Assembly (NCBI RefSeq): GCF_000722545.1
Contig: NZ_JNVM01000017.1
Location: 310,001-374,000 of the forward strand
Source of the DNA: Paenibacillus tyrphae
GTDB lineage: Bacteria; Bacillota; Bacilli; Paenibacillales; NBRC-103111
Direction of reading: 5' to 3'
DNA: 64,000 nucleotides
In this document: positions 52,179-60,349 of the stretch, piece by piece
Layout: the number at the start of each line of letters is the position of its first letter
How positions within the stretch are numbered: the stretch's first letter is position 1
The notes under the pieces: generated by a model
What the model was told of the DNA's origin: nothing
The model's input: only the letters and a program-made list of their open reading frames with translations
Database searches by the model: none
Program-made: the position numbers and the translations under genes

Positions 52179-53156
52179 ATGAAAGCTATTCAGGTAACGC
52201 AATTCGGCGGTCCGGAGCATATGAGCTACACGGACGTCGATAAGCCAAGCATCGGTCCGAACCAAGTGTTGATCCGCGTAGAGACGACCAGCGTCAATTT
52301 TGCCGATATCAAATCGAGATACGGGAAAAAGGGCGGGACCCTTCCGTTCATTCCGGGTCTGGATGCGGCCGGAACGATCGAGCAGGTCGGGTCCGAGGTC
52401 CGGCAGCTGCAGGTCGGACAACGCGTCATCGCTTTTCCTCATCACGGCTCTTATGCCGAATATATCGCAGCGGACGAAAATCTGACGTTCGCCATCCCGG
52501 ACAGCCTTAGCTTCGACACGGCGGCCGCCTGTCCGATCGTTTCGTTCCTTTCGTATAAGCTGCTCGCGGACATTGCCAGACTGGAGCCGGGCGAGACCGT
52601 CCTGATCCACGCGGCGGCAGGCGGCGTCGGCACGACGGCCATCCAACTGGCAAAGCTCTTGGGTGCAGGGAAGGTGATCGGAACCGTCGGTAGCGAGAGC
52701 AAGGCGGGCATCGCTTTGGAAGCGGGCGCGGATCATGTGCTCTCTTACGGGCAGGGGGATTTTGCAGCGCAGGTCAACGACCTGACGAACGGGGAAGGCG
52801 TAAACGTCGTTCTGGACTCGATAGCCGGCACCGTGACGGAGCAAAGCCTGCTCTGCCTGGCTCCTTACGGCCGTCTGGTCCATTTCGGCAATTCGGGCGG
52901 TCCCGCGGGGAACATCAAGACCTCAGATCTGCATGCAAGCTGCCGTTCCGTCCTCGGGTTCAGCTTGGGCACGACCCGGAGCAAGCGCCCCCACCTGCTG
53001 CGCGGCGTCGCCGAGCGGGTGCTGCCGTACTTGGCCGACGGGCGTCTGACGATTAAGATCGGGGCACGCTTTCCATTGGCCGAAGCCGCCAAAGCCCACG
53101 AGTGGGTGGAAAGCCGGCAGAGCACGGGAAAAGTGCTGCTCGACGTCAGAAGCTAA
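52179..53156 (+). CDS. Zinc-independent quinone oxidoreductase (MDR family)
   Basis: A 325-residue medium-chain reductase without the zinc-binding cysteines of alcohol dehydrogenases. It begins MKAIQVTQFGGPEHMSYTDV; LPFIPGLDAAGTIEQVGSEV and the NADPH-binding VLIHAAAGGVGTTAIQLAKL identify it as a QOR/zeta-crystallin type enzyme. It reduces quinones or enones with NADPH. GAGGAGG lies at the right distance. It stands alone; a cluster of DnaA boxes follows its stop codon. Confidence 0.93.
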   Translation: MKAIQVTQFGGPEHMSYTDVDKPSIGPNQVLIRVETTSVNFADIKSRYGKKGGTLPFIPGLDAAGTIEQVGSEVRQLQVGQRVIAFPHHGSYAEYIAADENLTFAIPDSLSFDTAAACPIVSFLSYKLLADIARLEPGETVLIHAAAGGVGTTAIQLAKLLGAGKVIGTVGSESKAGIALEAGADHVLSYGQGDFAAQVNDLTNGEGVNVVLDSIAGTVTEQSLLCLAPYGRLVHFGNSGGPAGNIKTSDLHASCRSVLGFSLGTTRSKRPHLLRGVAERVLPYLADGRLTIKIGARFPLAEAAKAHEWVESRQSTGKVLLDVRS

Positions 53157-53221
53157 CACCGTTTGCAGCTAAGCATACGGCTTGCAGACCTAAATCACCT
53201 GACGCGTGACGAAAAACTTAC

Positions 53222-53262
53222 TTATCCACAAATTTATACACATTTTATCCACGTTATCCACA
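53222..53262 (+). promoter_or_regulatory. Cluster of four DnaA boxes
   Basis: Four 9-mers lie head to tail in 41 bases: TTATCCACA (53222-53230), TTATACACA (53234-53242), TTATCCACG (53245-53253) and TTATCCACA (53254-53262). Two match the consensus DnaA box exactly and the others differ by one base. They lie between the ends of two convergent genes, so not in a promoter. DnaA-box clusters outside oriC, such as DBCs in B. subtilis or datA in E. coli, titrate DnaA or adjust its activity. No dnaA, dnaN or other origin gene is nearby. Confidence 0.8.
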
Positions 53263-53293
53263 AATCGTGAAAAATTGTACTTGCCCTAACCAT

Positions 53294-53341
53294 AAAAAAG
53301 ATCGTCTCCCGCCAACCTTTGCGGCCGGAGACGATCTTTTT
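53294..53341. terminator. Bidirectional terminator
   Basis: AAAAAGATCGTCTCC pairs perfectly with GGAGACGATCTTTTT around a 17-base loop. It lies 12 bases beyond the lysE-like stop and also after the plus-strand oxidoreductase. Confidence 0.88.
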
Positions 53342-53352
53342 GTGCTATGCGG

Positions 53353-53988
53353 TCAGTTGGAAATTTTGGCACGGAACAGGTTGGCTCCCATCAGGATGAA
53401 GACGCCGCCGGTGACCCGGTTCAGCCATAAGCCGACCTTGGGGTTCTTCCTTAGCTTTCCCGTCGCGAACGCTGCGAGATAAGAAAGGAGAATGCTCCAC
53501 AGCATACCGATGAAAATAAACGTCGCGCCCAGAATCGCGAACGGCACCGGACTCTGGGCCTGATTGTCTACAAATTGGGGAAGGAAGGCGATAAAGAACA
53601 ACGCCACCTTCGGATTGGTTACATTTGTAATCATGCCCTGGACAAAAATTTTGCGCTTGCTCATCGGCTCCAGCGATCCGGAGTCCGGTGCAACGGCGGA
53701 GGTCTTCGACAAAATCATCGTAATCCCGAGATAGACCAAGTAAGCGACACCGATCATTTTGATGATCGTAAACAGCAATAGCGATTTCGCCAAAAGAAAA
53801 GATAACCCCAACGCCGCGAGCAGCGTGTGGATAAGCGTACCGGCCGCAATCCCCATGGTGGACCAAATGCCCGCTCTTCTGCCCTGCGCTACGCTTCTGG
53901 CAATGATGTACATCGTATCCGAGCCTGGGGTCATGATAAGCAATATTCCAGCGATTACAAACAAGAAATAATGATGAATGCCAAACAC
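53353..53988 (-). CDS. LysE/RhtB family exporter
   Basis: A 211-residue membrane protein with six helices. The N-terminal ILLIMTPGSDTMYIIARSVA with the TPGSD/P signature, then GIAAGTLIHTLLAALGLS, and the central NPKVALFFIAFLPQFVD are characteristic of LysE/RhtB exporters of amino acids or related compounds. The start is GTG with AAAGGAG nine bases upstream. Substrate unknown. Confidence 0.93.
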   Translation of the reverse strand: MFGIHHYFLFVIAGILLIMTPGSDTMYIIARSVAQGRRAGIWSTMGIAAGTLIHTLLAALGLSFLLAKSLLLFTIIKMIGVAYLVYLGITMILSKTSAVAPDSGSLEPMSKRKIFVQGMITNVTNPKVALFFIAFLPQFVDNQAQSPVPFAILGATFIFIGMLWSILLSYLAAFATGKLRKNPKVGLWLNRVTGGVFILMGANLFRAKISN

Positions 53989-54070
53989 GCTCGTACGCTC
54001 CTTTCCGTAAATAAGTAATGTAGGTTACCGCTCGCGGCGGACCTGGATGTTACGACTTTGCCATGATTGA

Positions 54071-54086
54071 TGTGCTTCCAATCACA
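54071..54086. promoter_or_regulatory. FNR/CRP-like site upstream of hcp
   Basis: TGTGC-N6-TCACA differs by one base from the TGTGA-N6-TCACA consensus for FNR/CRP regulators and lies 66 bases before the hcp start. It fits anaerobic or nitrosative control of hybrid cluster proteins; this is inference. Confidence 0.5.
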
Positions 54087-54151
54087 CTTCTCTGCGCTTC
54101 CCCGTGTTACGCTTTTTACATAGCAAACCAAACGTAACGGAGGGATTCGCG

Positions 54152-55447
54152 ATGTTTTGTTATCAATGTGAACAGACCCCGACAGGCGGCTGTAAGGTGA
54201 TCGGCGTATGCGGCAAAGATGAAACAATTGCAAGCTTGCAGGATACGATGATTTTCGCTTTGAAAGGCATTGCTGCCTATGCCACGCATGCAAGACAGCT
54301 CGGCTATTCCGACCCGGAGGTCGACCGGATTACGCACGAGGCGTTGTACATGACGCTGACGAACTCCAACTTCAATCTGCAGGAGCATATCGACATGGCC
54401 ATGAAGGTCGGCACGGCGGCCGTCCGGATCATGGATGTGCTGGACCGGGCGCATACGACCCACTTCGGCATCCCGCAGCCCGTAGCCGTGCCGCAGAACA
54501 GCATCGAAGGGCATGCCATCGTCGTTACCGGGCATAACCTGTACGCTTTGGAAGAGCTGCTCAAGCAGACCGAAGGAAAAGGGATCAACATCTACACGCA
54601 CTCCGAGATGCTTCCCGCCCACGGCTATCCCAAGCTGAAGCAGTACTCCCACTTGAAGGGCAACATCGGAAAAGCCTGGTACGACCAGCGCCGTCTGTTC
54701 GAGAAGTTCCCGGGCGCCATCCTGGCGACAACGAACTGTGTCATGCCGATCAAGGGCACCTACGCCGACCGGTTCTTCTCCTACGATATCGCGGGCCTGG
54801 AAGGGGTTACAAAAATCGTCAACGACGATTTCACCCCGCTGATCGAGAAATCCTTGTCGCTGCCAGAAGCCCGGATCGAGTCGGATCAGACGCTCATGAC
54901 CGGCTACCATCACGAGACCGTGATCGGTCTGGCCCCGGAGATCATTCAAGCGGTCAAAGCGGGCAAAATCAAACGCTTCTTCGTCATCGCCGGCTGCGAC
55001 GCTCCGGGAAGCGGCGGCGAATATTACCGCGAGCTCGCCACCTCGCTGCCGAACGATACCGTAATTCTGACCACATCCTGTGGCAAATTCCGCTTCAACG
55101 ACGTCGATTACGGCACCGTGGCCGATACGGGCATCCCGCGCTATATCGATTTGGGCCAGTGCAATAACTCTGGCTCCACGGTCAAAATCGCCCTGGCGCT
55201 GGCCGACGCGTTCGGATGCAGCGTAAACGACCTGCCGGTCAGCATCGTGCTCTCCTGGTTTGAGCAAAAGGCGGTCGCGATCCTTCTCGGCCTGTTCAGC
55301 CTAGGCATCAAAGATATCCGCATCGGCCCGAAACCGCCGGAATTCATCAATCCGGGCGTCATGAACGTGCTTGTCGACACGTTCGGACTGAAGCTGATCG
55401 GCAACGCTCAAGACGATATGAAAGAAATGCTGTCGCTTTCTCACTAA
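54152..55447 (+). CDS. hcp: Hybrid cluster protein (hydroxylamine/NO reductase), short form
   Basis: A 431-residue iron-sulfur protein. The N-terminal cysteines CYQCEQTPTGGCKVIGVC (Cx2Cx7Cx5C) hold the first cluster. The ligands of the hybrid Fe-S-O cluster are visible in VVTGHNLYALEEL, ATTNCVMPI, VIAGCDAPGSGG, TTSCGKFRF and DLGQCNNSGS. Hcp reduces hydroxylamine in vitro and NO to N2O in vivo. The length is about 120 residues below the usual 550; the shorter form lacks the second helical bundle, as in class III proteins. An upstream extension of the frame was rejected because GGAGGG lies before ATG 54152. An FNR-like box precedes it. Confidence 0.94.
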   Translation: MFCYQCEQTPTGGCKVIGVCGKDETIASLQDTMIFALKGIAAYATHARQLGYSDPEVDRITHEALYMTLTNSNFNLQEHIDMAMKVGTAAVRIMDVLDRAHTTHFGIPQPVAVPQNSIEGHAIVVTGHNLYALEELLKQTEGKGINIYTHSEMLPAHGYPKLKQYSHLKGNIGKAWYDQRRLFEKFPGAILATTNCVMPIKGTYADRFFSYDIAGLEGVTKIVNDDFTPLIEKSLSLPEARIESDQTLMTGYHHETVIGLAPEIIQAVKAGKIKRFFVIAGCDAPGSGGEYYRELATSLPNDTVILTTSCGKFRFNDVDYGTVADTGIPRYIDLGQCNNSGSTVKIALALADAFGCSVNDLPVSIVLSWFEQKAVAILLGLFSLGIKDIRIGPKPPEFINPGVMNVLVDTFGLKLIGNAQDDMKEMLSLSH

Positions 55448-55591
55448 GAGAGCTAGGCATAAAGAAGCTTCGGCAACACCCTGCTGCGGCTGACGGAGTT
55501 CGTATGGAGCAGGAGATGAAAAGCGGGTGCAGGCGTCTTGGACATCAGTTCCAAGGCATCCGCGCCCTTTTTCGCGTTCACCCTCCGTCAA

Positions 55592-56194
55592 CTAGGCCCT
55601 CCAAATGACGCCTCGCCGCTCATACTCCATCCGGTGTTCGACCGCGGCCGCGATCGAAGCCCCGGCGAAACGCTCGATGATCCACAGCGCCAGATCCACG
55701 CCGGATGTAACCCCTCTGGCCGTGATGACGTCCCCGTGATCGACAATCCGGTAGTCCAGGACGTCCGCATCATAGCGCTTCAGCTCATCCTTGGCCAAGT
55801 AATGCATGGCGGCTTGCTTTTGCTTCAAAACGCCCGCTTCGGCGAGCAGCATGCCGCCCGTACATACTCCGGCCACGACCGTTCCAGCGGCGTGCAGCTC
55901 CCGGATCAATCGAGGCAATTCTCCCCGCTCCGCTTCTTTCCGCGCTCCCTGATCCGCCTTATGATTCCAGCCTCCGCCGGGGACAATGAGGACATCCGGC
56001 TTGTTGCCGATCCGCAGATGATCGTGAACCGCTAGTTGGATCCCGTAGGAAGTGATGACTTCGCTTTTGGGCTCGCTCGCGACGAGTTCCACTTGGAAGC
56101 CCGCTCCAGCTTCGATGCCCCGCTTCAACACCTCGAACGGAGCCAATGCGACGAGTTCCCCGAACCCGTCGAACAATACGATTTGAATGTTCAT
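55592..56194 (-). CDS. DJ-1/PfpI family protein
   Basis: A 200-residue single-domain protein of the ThiJ/PfpI class. MNIQIVLFDGFGELVALAPF opens the domain, DVLIVPGGGWNHK and VAGVCTGGMLLAEAGVL give the nucleophilic-elbow cysteine, and ITARGVTSGVDLALWIIERF closes it. Similar stand-alone proteins are isonitrile hydratase-like or glyoxalase/chaperone-type enzymes; no AraC domain is attached. An in-frame ATG lies at 56215, but it is within the ribosome site GAGGGGAG, so 56194 is taken. Confidence 0.88.
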   Translation of the reverse strand: MNIQIVLFDGFGELVALAPFEVLKRGIEAGAGFQVELVASEPKSEVITSYGIQLAVHDHLRIGNKPDVLIVPGGGWNHKADQGARKEAERGELPRLIRELHAAGTVVAGVCTGGMLLAEAGVLKQKQAAMHYLAKDELKRYDADVLDYRIVDHGDVITARGVTSGVDLALWIIERFAGASIAAAVEHRMEYERRGVIWRA

Positions 56195-56300
56195 AAAGCC
56201 ATGCTCCCCTCTCATCGCTCACCCTGCCGCAGCGAATTCCCCATGCTCTCCAAGCTATTGTACCATACAATAGTTTCTGTGATCGGGCGTAGATAGCATA

Positions 56301-56363
56301 AAAAGGCCTTAGGCCGACGGAAAGACAAGGTTCATCCCTGCTTCCCGACGGCCCAAGGCCTTG
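56301..56363. terminator. Terminator of the dioxygenase-hydrolase operon
   Basis: AAAAGGCCTTAGGCCG pairs with CGGCCCAAGGCCTT across a 32-base loop that has further pairing; a T-run follows in both directions. It lies about 65 bases beyond the hydrolase stop. Confidence 0.75.
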
Positions 56364-56428
56364 CTGCTTTTTTATGCAAAACATTTACTTCCTGCGTGCT
56401 TTCGTTTCGTTCGTTTCACGGATTCCAA

Positions 56429-57040
56429 TTACAGCCCGAAGTTCGCTTGGAACCAAGCCGCAGCCGCATCGGCTTCCATCGGCGTAAGCTGGTGGCCGTA
56501 CCGCTCCCAGTGGACCGTCACCGTAGCTCCCGCCCCGCTAAACAGCCCCTCCAGCTCCTCAGTTTCTCGGGCCGAACAGATCGGATCGTTCGTTCCCGCT
56601 CCGATAAAAATCGGGATACCGGATAAATCCGGAAGTTCGATGCCTCTCCGCGGAACCATGGGGTGGTGCAGAACAGCGCCTTGCAGGGCGTTCCGGTATT
56701 GAAACAGCAGACTGCCTGCGATGTTGGCTCCGTTGGAATAGCCTACCGCGACGAGGCGGCTGCGGTCAAACCCGTATTGCGCGGCGGCCTGATCCAGAAA
56801 CTCGTTGACTTCCTGCGTGCGGAAGACAAGATCCTCTTCATCGAACACCCCTTCGGCGAGTCGCCGGAAAAAGCGCGGCATGCCGTTTTCCAGCACATTG
56901 CCCCGAAGGCTGAGTACGGAGGAATCCGGCGATAGGCGCTTCGCCAGCGGGAGCAGGTCCCGCTCCGTTCCTCCCGTACCATGGAAGAGCACCAATGTCG
57001 GTGCTTCTTCCCGGCGGCCCTTTTCGAAGATATGCTTCAT
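56429..57040 (-). CDS. Alpha/beta hydrolase, carboxylesterase type (MhqD-like)
   Basis: A 203-residue hydrolase with the oxyanion region LVLFHGTGGTERDLLPLA, the nucleophile elbow GYSNGANIAGSLLF, the acid in IGAGTNDPICS and the histidine in YGHQLT. It is like MhqD of B. subtilis, a predicted carboxylesterase induced by methylhydroquinone. Its start overlaps the dioxygenase stop (ATGA), so the two are translationally coupled. With the dioxygenase and DoxX genes it forms an operon for electrophile or aromatic detoxification. Confidence 0.92.
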   Translation of the reverse strand: MKHIFEKGRREEAPTLVLFHGTGGTERDLLPLAKRLSPDSSVLSLRGNVLENGMPRFFRRLAEGVFDEEDLVFRTQEVNEFLDQAAAQYGFDRSRLVAVGYSNGANIAGSLLFQYRNALQGAVLHHPMVPRRGIELPDLSGIPIFIGAGTNDPICSARETEELEGLFSGAGATVTVHWERYGHQLTPMEADAAAAWFQANFGL

Positions 57041-57987
57041 TGGCGTTTCCCCTCCAATGCTCTCACTTGAATCGGAAGCAGCTTCGCCTCAATCGCGGCA
57101 CGATGGGGTTCATACCACGCGGGCAGCATTAATTTCTCGCCCAGCGTTTCGGCGGGTTCGTCACGGGCGAAGCCCGGCGGATCGGTCGCGATCTCGAACA
57201 GAATACCCCCAGCCTCGCGGAAATAGAGCGCGTTGAAATATTGGCGGTCGATGATGGACGTCGGGCGGTAGCCGTAGCTCTGCACTTCACCCTGCCACTG
57301 GGCATGCTGCTCGAAATCCGCCGCGCGCCACGCGATATGATGAATAGTGCCCGCACCTTCGCTGCCCCGGCTCACAGCCGCGAGCGGAACATCGATCACG
57401 TTGCCGAGCTCCCCGGCGGACCGGAAGCGGGCATACTCACCGTCTTCTGCGACCTTCTCCAAGCCAAGCAGATGTACCAGCGCGTCCGTCGTTTTGTTCG
57501 GGTCGGTGCTGAATAGCACGGCGCCTCCGAAGCCCTTGATCGCTTTGTCGGCCGGAATCCCGCCGAACGACCAGCCGCTGTTCGGGCCTTCCTCCCGTTC
57601 AACCAGCTCCAGCCGCAGCCCTTCATTATCTTCGAATTGCAGGAACGTCTCCGAGAAGCGGGTTGCTCTCGTTACGGCAATCCCGAAGCTTGCGAGACGG
57701 TCCTCCCAGTACCCGAGAGCGCCCGTAGGGACGGCATACGTCGTTATGCCGACTTGACCGCCGCCGACCCGGCCTTTGCGCGAAGTCGGCCAAGGGAAGA
57801 ACGTGATGATCGTTCCCGGGCTTCCCGCTTCGTTGCCGAAGTACAGATGGTATACCTCGGGAGCGTCGAAGTTGATCGTTTTCTTCACTAGACGCAGCCC
57901 CAGAATGCCTGCGTAGAAATCAACGTTGGCCTGCGGATCTCTTGCAAAAGCCGTAATATGATGAATACCGGATGTTTGTAATGTCAT
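57037..57987 (-). CDS. Ring-cleaving dioxygenase, glyoxalase fold (MhqO-like)
   Basis: A 316-residue protein with two vicinal-oxygen-chelate domains. SGIHHITAFARDPQANVDFY opens the first, TIHHIAWRAADFEQH the second, and GGILFEIATDPPGFA provides the last metal ligand (Glu). The layout matches MhqO/MhqA of B. subtilis, an extradiol-type dioxygenase thought to open hydroquinone rings. AAAGGAGG lies before the ATG. It is the middle gene of a three-gene operon. Confidence 0.93.
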   Translation of the reverse strand: MTLQTSGIHHITAFARDPQANVDFYAGILGLRLVKKTINFDAPEVYHLYFGNEAGSPGTIITFFPWPTSRKGRVGGGQVGITTYAVPTGALGYWEDRLASFGIAVTRATRFSETFLQFEDNEGLRLELVEREEGPNSGWSFGGIPADKAIKGFGGAVLFSTDPNKTTDALVHLLGLEKVAEDGEYARFRSAGELGNVIDVPLAAVSRGSEGAGTIHHIAWRAADFEQHAQWQGEVQSYGYRPTSIIDRQYFNALYFREAGGILFEIATDPPGFARDEPAETLGEKLMLPAWYEPHRAAIEAKLLPIQVRALEGKRQ

Positions 57988-58033
57988 AAGAAAATCCTCC
58001 TTTAGATTTAGTCATTTCATGATCCGTGCCAAA

Positions 58034-58432
58034 TTATTTAATGAGCGCATCCAGCGAATAAGCGCCGGCGCCCGTCAAAGCCACGCCGATAGCGACAACC
58101 AGCAGCACGAGTTGGTATTCGTACCCGTTGGCGGTAGACCACAAACCGTTTGGACCGTGCACCTTCACGATCGCGCCGACCATGGTCGCGGCAATCAGCA
58201 CCGCAGCCAGCGGGGTAAGCAGACCGGCTGCAAACAGGACGCCACCGAGCAATTCCATTAGTCCGGCCAATACCGCCATGACGACGCCCGGCTTGATGCC
58301 GACCGAATCCATCCACCCCCCAGTTCCCTTCGGACCATAGCCGCCGAACCAGCCAAACAGCTTCTGCGCCCCGTGCCCGATAAACAACAGCCCAACCACC
58401 AACCGAACCAACAACAATCCCAATGCCAACAT
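58034..58432 (-). CDS. DoxX family membrane protein (MhqP/CatD-like)
   Basis: A protein of about 132 residues with four membrane helices. LVVGLLFIGHGAQKLFGWFG is the typical DoxX start, followed by KGTGGWMDSVGIKPG and a C-terminal VHGPNGLW segment. DoxX proteins such as MhqP and CatD accompany dioxygenases or thiol-stress genes. Four ATG codons follow GGAGG directly; the last, at 58432, has the best spacing. It is the first gene of the operon with the dioxygenase and hydrolase. A MarR-like palindrome lies about 35-50 bases upstream. Confidence 0.88.
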   Translation of the reverse strand: MLALGLLLVRLVVGLLFIGHGAQKLFGWFGGYGPKGTGGWMDSVGIKPGVVMAVLAGLMELLGGVLFAAGLLTPLAAVLIAATMVGAIVKVHGPNGLWSTANGYEYQLVLLVVAIGVALTGAGAYSLDALIK

Positions 58433-58466
58433 CATCATCATCCTCCATTATTTTTAATTTGTTATT

Positions 58467-58480
58467 CTTAATTTTAAGAT
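58467..58480. promoter_or_regulatory. MarR-like operator before the doxX gene
   Basis: TCTTAATTTTAAGA has six-base arms around two bases. It lies 35 bases before the doxX start, where MhqR-type (MarR) repressors bind in B. subtilis. A related site lies at 58749-58766. Confidence 0.5.
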
Positions 58481-58748
58481 ATTTGGCGTAGCTTCCTTAC
58501 AAAAACATTGCCGCATAGCTTACGACATCTCGGCATCTCGGCGCCACATTCTTGGCTTTATTTGCTTTACGCCCTTATGCCTCACGGACAAATGCCCATT
58601 GCTCGCGGCCTTATCCTTCCAAGCCTTCATCTTCATGCCAAGCAAGCCGCCCTACTTCCCAACTACACGGACTATGCTTCCCCCAATCGTTCTACCGTCG
58701 CTCGCTAATACACCCCGAACTCCTCCTTGCGGATATCTTTGATTTAAT

Positions 58749-58766
58749 TATCTTAAATTAAAGATA
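58749..58766. promoter_or_regulatory. Second MarR-like operator
   Basis: TATCTTAAATTAAAGATA has six-base arms TATCTT/AAGATA around six bases and resembles the site at 58467-58480. The intervening 58481-58748 is GC-rich and without a recognisable gene; a lost gene may have lain there. Confidence 0.45.
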
Positions 58767-58808
58767 TATGATTTTGTGATCCATGTCAATAGTCAATTTA
58801 GAAAAAAA

Positions 58809-59489
58809 TCAGGATCCGGACTTCGTCCTGACCGTCCCGTCGGAATGCCCTACCACGATCAGATCCGCCATGTTGACGAACAGCCCGTTCTCCACGACTC
58901 CGGGCAGCTTGTTCAGCTCCACAGTCAATTCGCCGGCATTCGGAATGGACCCAAACCGGCAGTCTATCACGTAATTTCCGTTATCCGTCACAAAGGGAGC
59001 CCCCTCCTTCATCCGCAGAACCGGCTCGCAGCCCATTTGCCCCAGCTGCTTGCTTGTCATCTCCCAACCGAACGGCACGACTTCGACGGGAAGTGGAAAC
59101 CGGCCCAATTCGGGCACGCATTTGGAATGATCGACGACGACGATGAAGCGGTCCGAAAATGACGCAATCATTTTCTCCCGCAGCAAAGCTCCTCCCCCGC
59201 CCTTGATCAGCTCATCCTTCGGACTGACCTCGTCCGCACCGTCCACGGTCAGATCCAGCGGAGCTTGCAGCCTAGCAAACGGCAGAAGAGGAATCCCCGC
59301 CTCGCGAGCCAGCTTCTCGGTCTGGACAGACGTCGGCACAGCTTCGATCCGCAGCCCTTCCTTAACCAGCTCGCCGATTCTGAGAATGGTCCAATATACC
59401 GTCGATCCGGTTCCAAGGCCGATTCTCATCCCATCGCTTATGTATTCCGCCGCTTTCTCGCCGGCCGCTTTTTTCGCATCCATGTTCAT
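58809..59489 (-). CDS. rpiA: Ribose-5-phosphate isomerase A
   Basis: A protein of about 226 residues with all RpiA signatures: MRIGLGTGSTVYWTI for phosphate binding, LTVDGADEVSPKDELIKGGG and GGALLREKMIA with the catalytic residues, and VVVDHSKCVPELG. It interconverts ribulose-5-phosphate and ribose-5-phosphate in the pentose phosphate pathway. Two ATGs (59489 and 59483) follow AGGGGGT; the second has better spacing. The frame is open further upstream without a start signal. Monocistronic. Confidence 0.95.
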   Translation of the reverse strand: MNMDAKKAAGEKAAEYISDGMRIGLGTGSTVYWTILRIGELVKEGLRIEAVPTSVQTEKLAREAGIPLLPFARLQAPLDLTVDGADEVSPKDELIKGGGGALLREKMIASFSDRFIVVVDHSKCVPELGRFPLPVEVVPFGWEMTSKQLGQMGCEPVLRMKEGAPFVTDNGNYVIDCRFGSIPNAGELTVELNKLPGVVENGLFVNMADLIVVGHSDGTVRTKSGS

Positions 59490-59577
59490 TACCCCCTGTC
59501 GAACAACACTCCCCCCGGCAGCCGGTAGACCGGCAGGACCTAACCTCCACACCGGTCGGCTGCTGCTAGCAGGCGCT

Positions 59578-60177
59578 TTAAGTATAAATTTTAACACGCT
59601 CTTCCAACGGTTTAAACTCCTTGTCGCCAGGAGGCGCCGTAGGCTTGCCGAACGGCATCTGAGCGATAAGCTCCCACGTTTCCGGCAGGCTCCATTCCGC
59701 TCTCACCTGCTCGTCGATCAGAGGGTTGTAATGCTGCAGCGATGCCCCCAATCCTTCGTTCGCTAGCGCGGTCCAGATAACATACTGGAGCATGCCCGAC
59801 GACTGCTGGGACCAGGTCGGGAACCGCTCCTGATAGGTAGGGAACTGAGCTTGCAGCGCTTCGACCACGGCCATATCTTCGAAGTACAGAATAGTACCGT
59901 AGGCGGCGCGGAACCCGTCCATGCGCTTCTGGGTCGAAGCAAACTGGTCTTCCGGCACAATCGCCTTCAACACCTGCGTCGTAATGTCCCACAGCTTATC
60001 GTGATGCTTTCCGAACAAAACAACGGCCCGTGCGCTTTGCGAGTTGAAGGAGGAAGGCGTGTGCTTCACCGCTTCATTGACGATTTCCCGGATTTTATCG
60101 TCCGGAACGGTCGATTCCTTGCTTAATGTGTAAATGGTCCGCCTTTTTTCCGCCAAAGTTAGAAATTCATTTGCCAC
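59578..60177 (-). CDS. Nitroreductase family protein (MhqN/YodC-like)
   Basis: A protein of about 199 residues of the oxygen-insensitive nitroreductase fold. LAEKRRTIYTLSKES and HTPSSFNSQSARAVVLFGKH are the FMN-binding N-terminal blocks, and MLQYVIWTALANEGLGASLQ the central helix with the second FMN contact. It is closest in style to MhqN, which in B. subtilis is encoded with MhqO and MhqP and reduces quinones or nitroaromatics. Two GTG codons are possible starts (60186 and 60177); the second is 11 bases from AGGAG. Confidence 0.9.
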   Translation of the reverse strand: MANEFLTLAEKRRTIYTLSKESTVPDDKIREIVNEAVKHTPSSFNSQSARAVVLFGKHHDKLWDITTQVLKAIVPEDQFASTQKRMDGFRAAYGTILYFEDMAVVEALQAQFPTYQERFPTWSQQSSGMLQYVIWTALANEGLGASLQHYNPLIDEQVRAEWSLPETWELIAQMPFGKPTAPPGDKEFKPLEERVKIYT

Positions 60178-60349
60178 TGTTTCCACAACTCCTATCGCAG
60201 AATGGGTATTAGCTTTACACCTCTTACAAGCTTCCCGAAAACCTATCGCCTTTATTCGTTGACTTGATCTCGATAAGCTTTCTTAACCGTTCTGCCCCAT
60301 CCGTAAACTGCACGCCCCTATCTACCGCAGCACCACTTCCGCTGTCGCT

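Noticed and set aside
53222..53262. The DnaA-box cluster as the chromosomal origin
   Set aside because: No dnaA, dnaN, recF, gyrB or rpmH nearby and no AT-rich unwinding element was evident; a regulatory cluster or relic is more likely.
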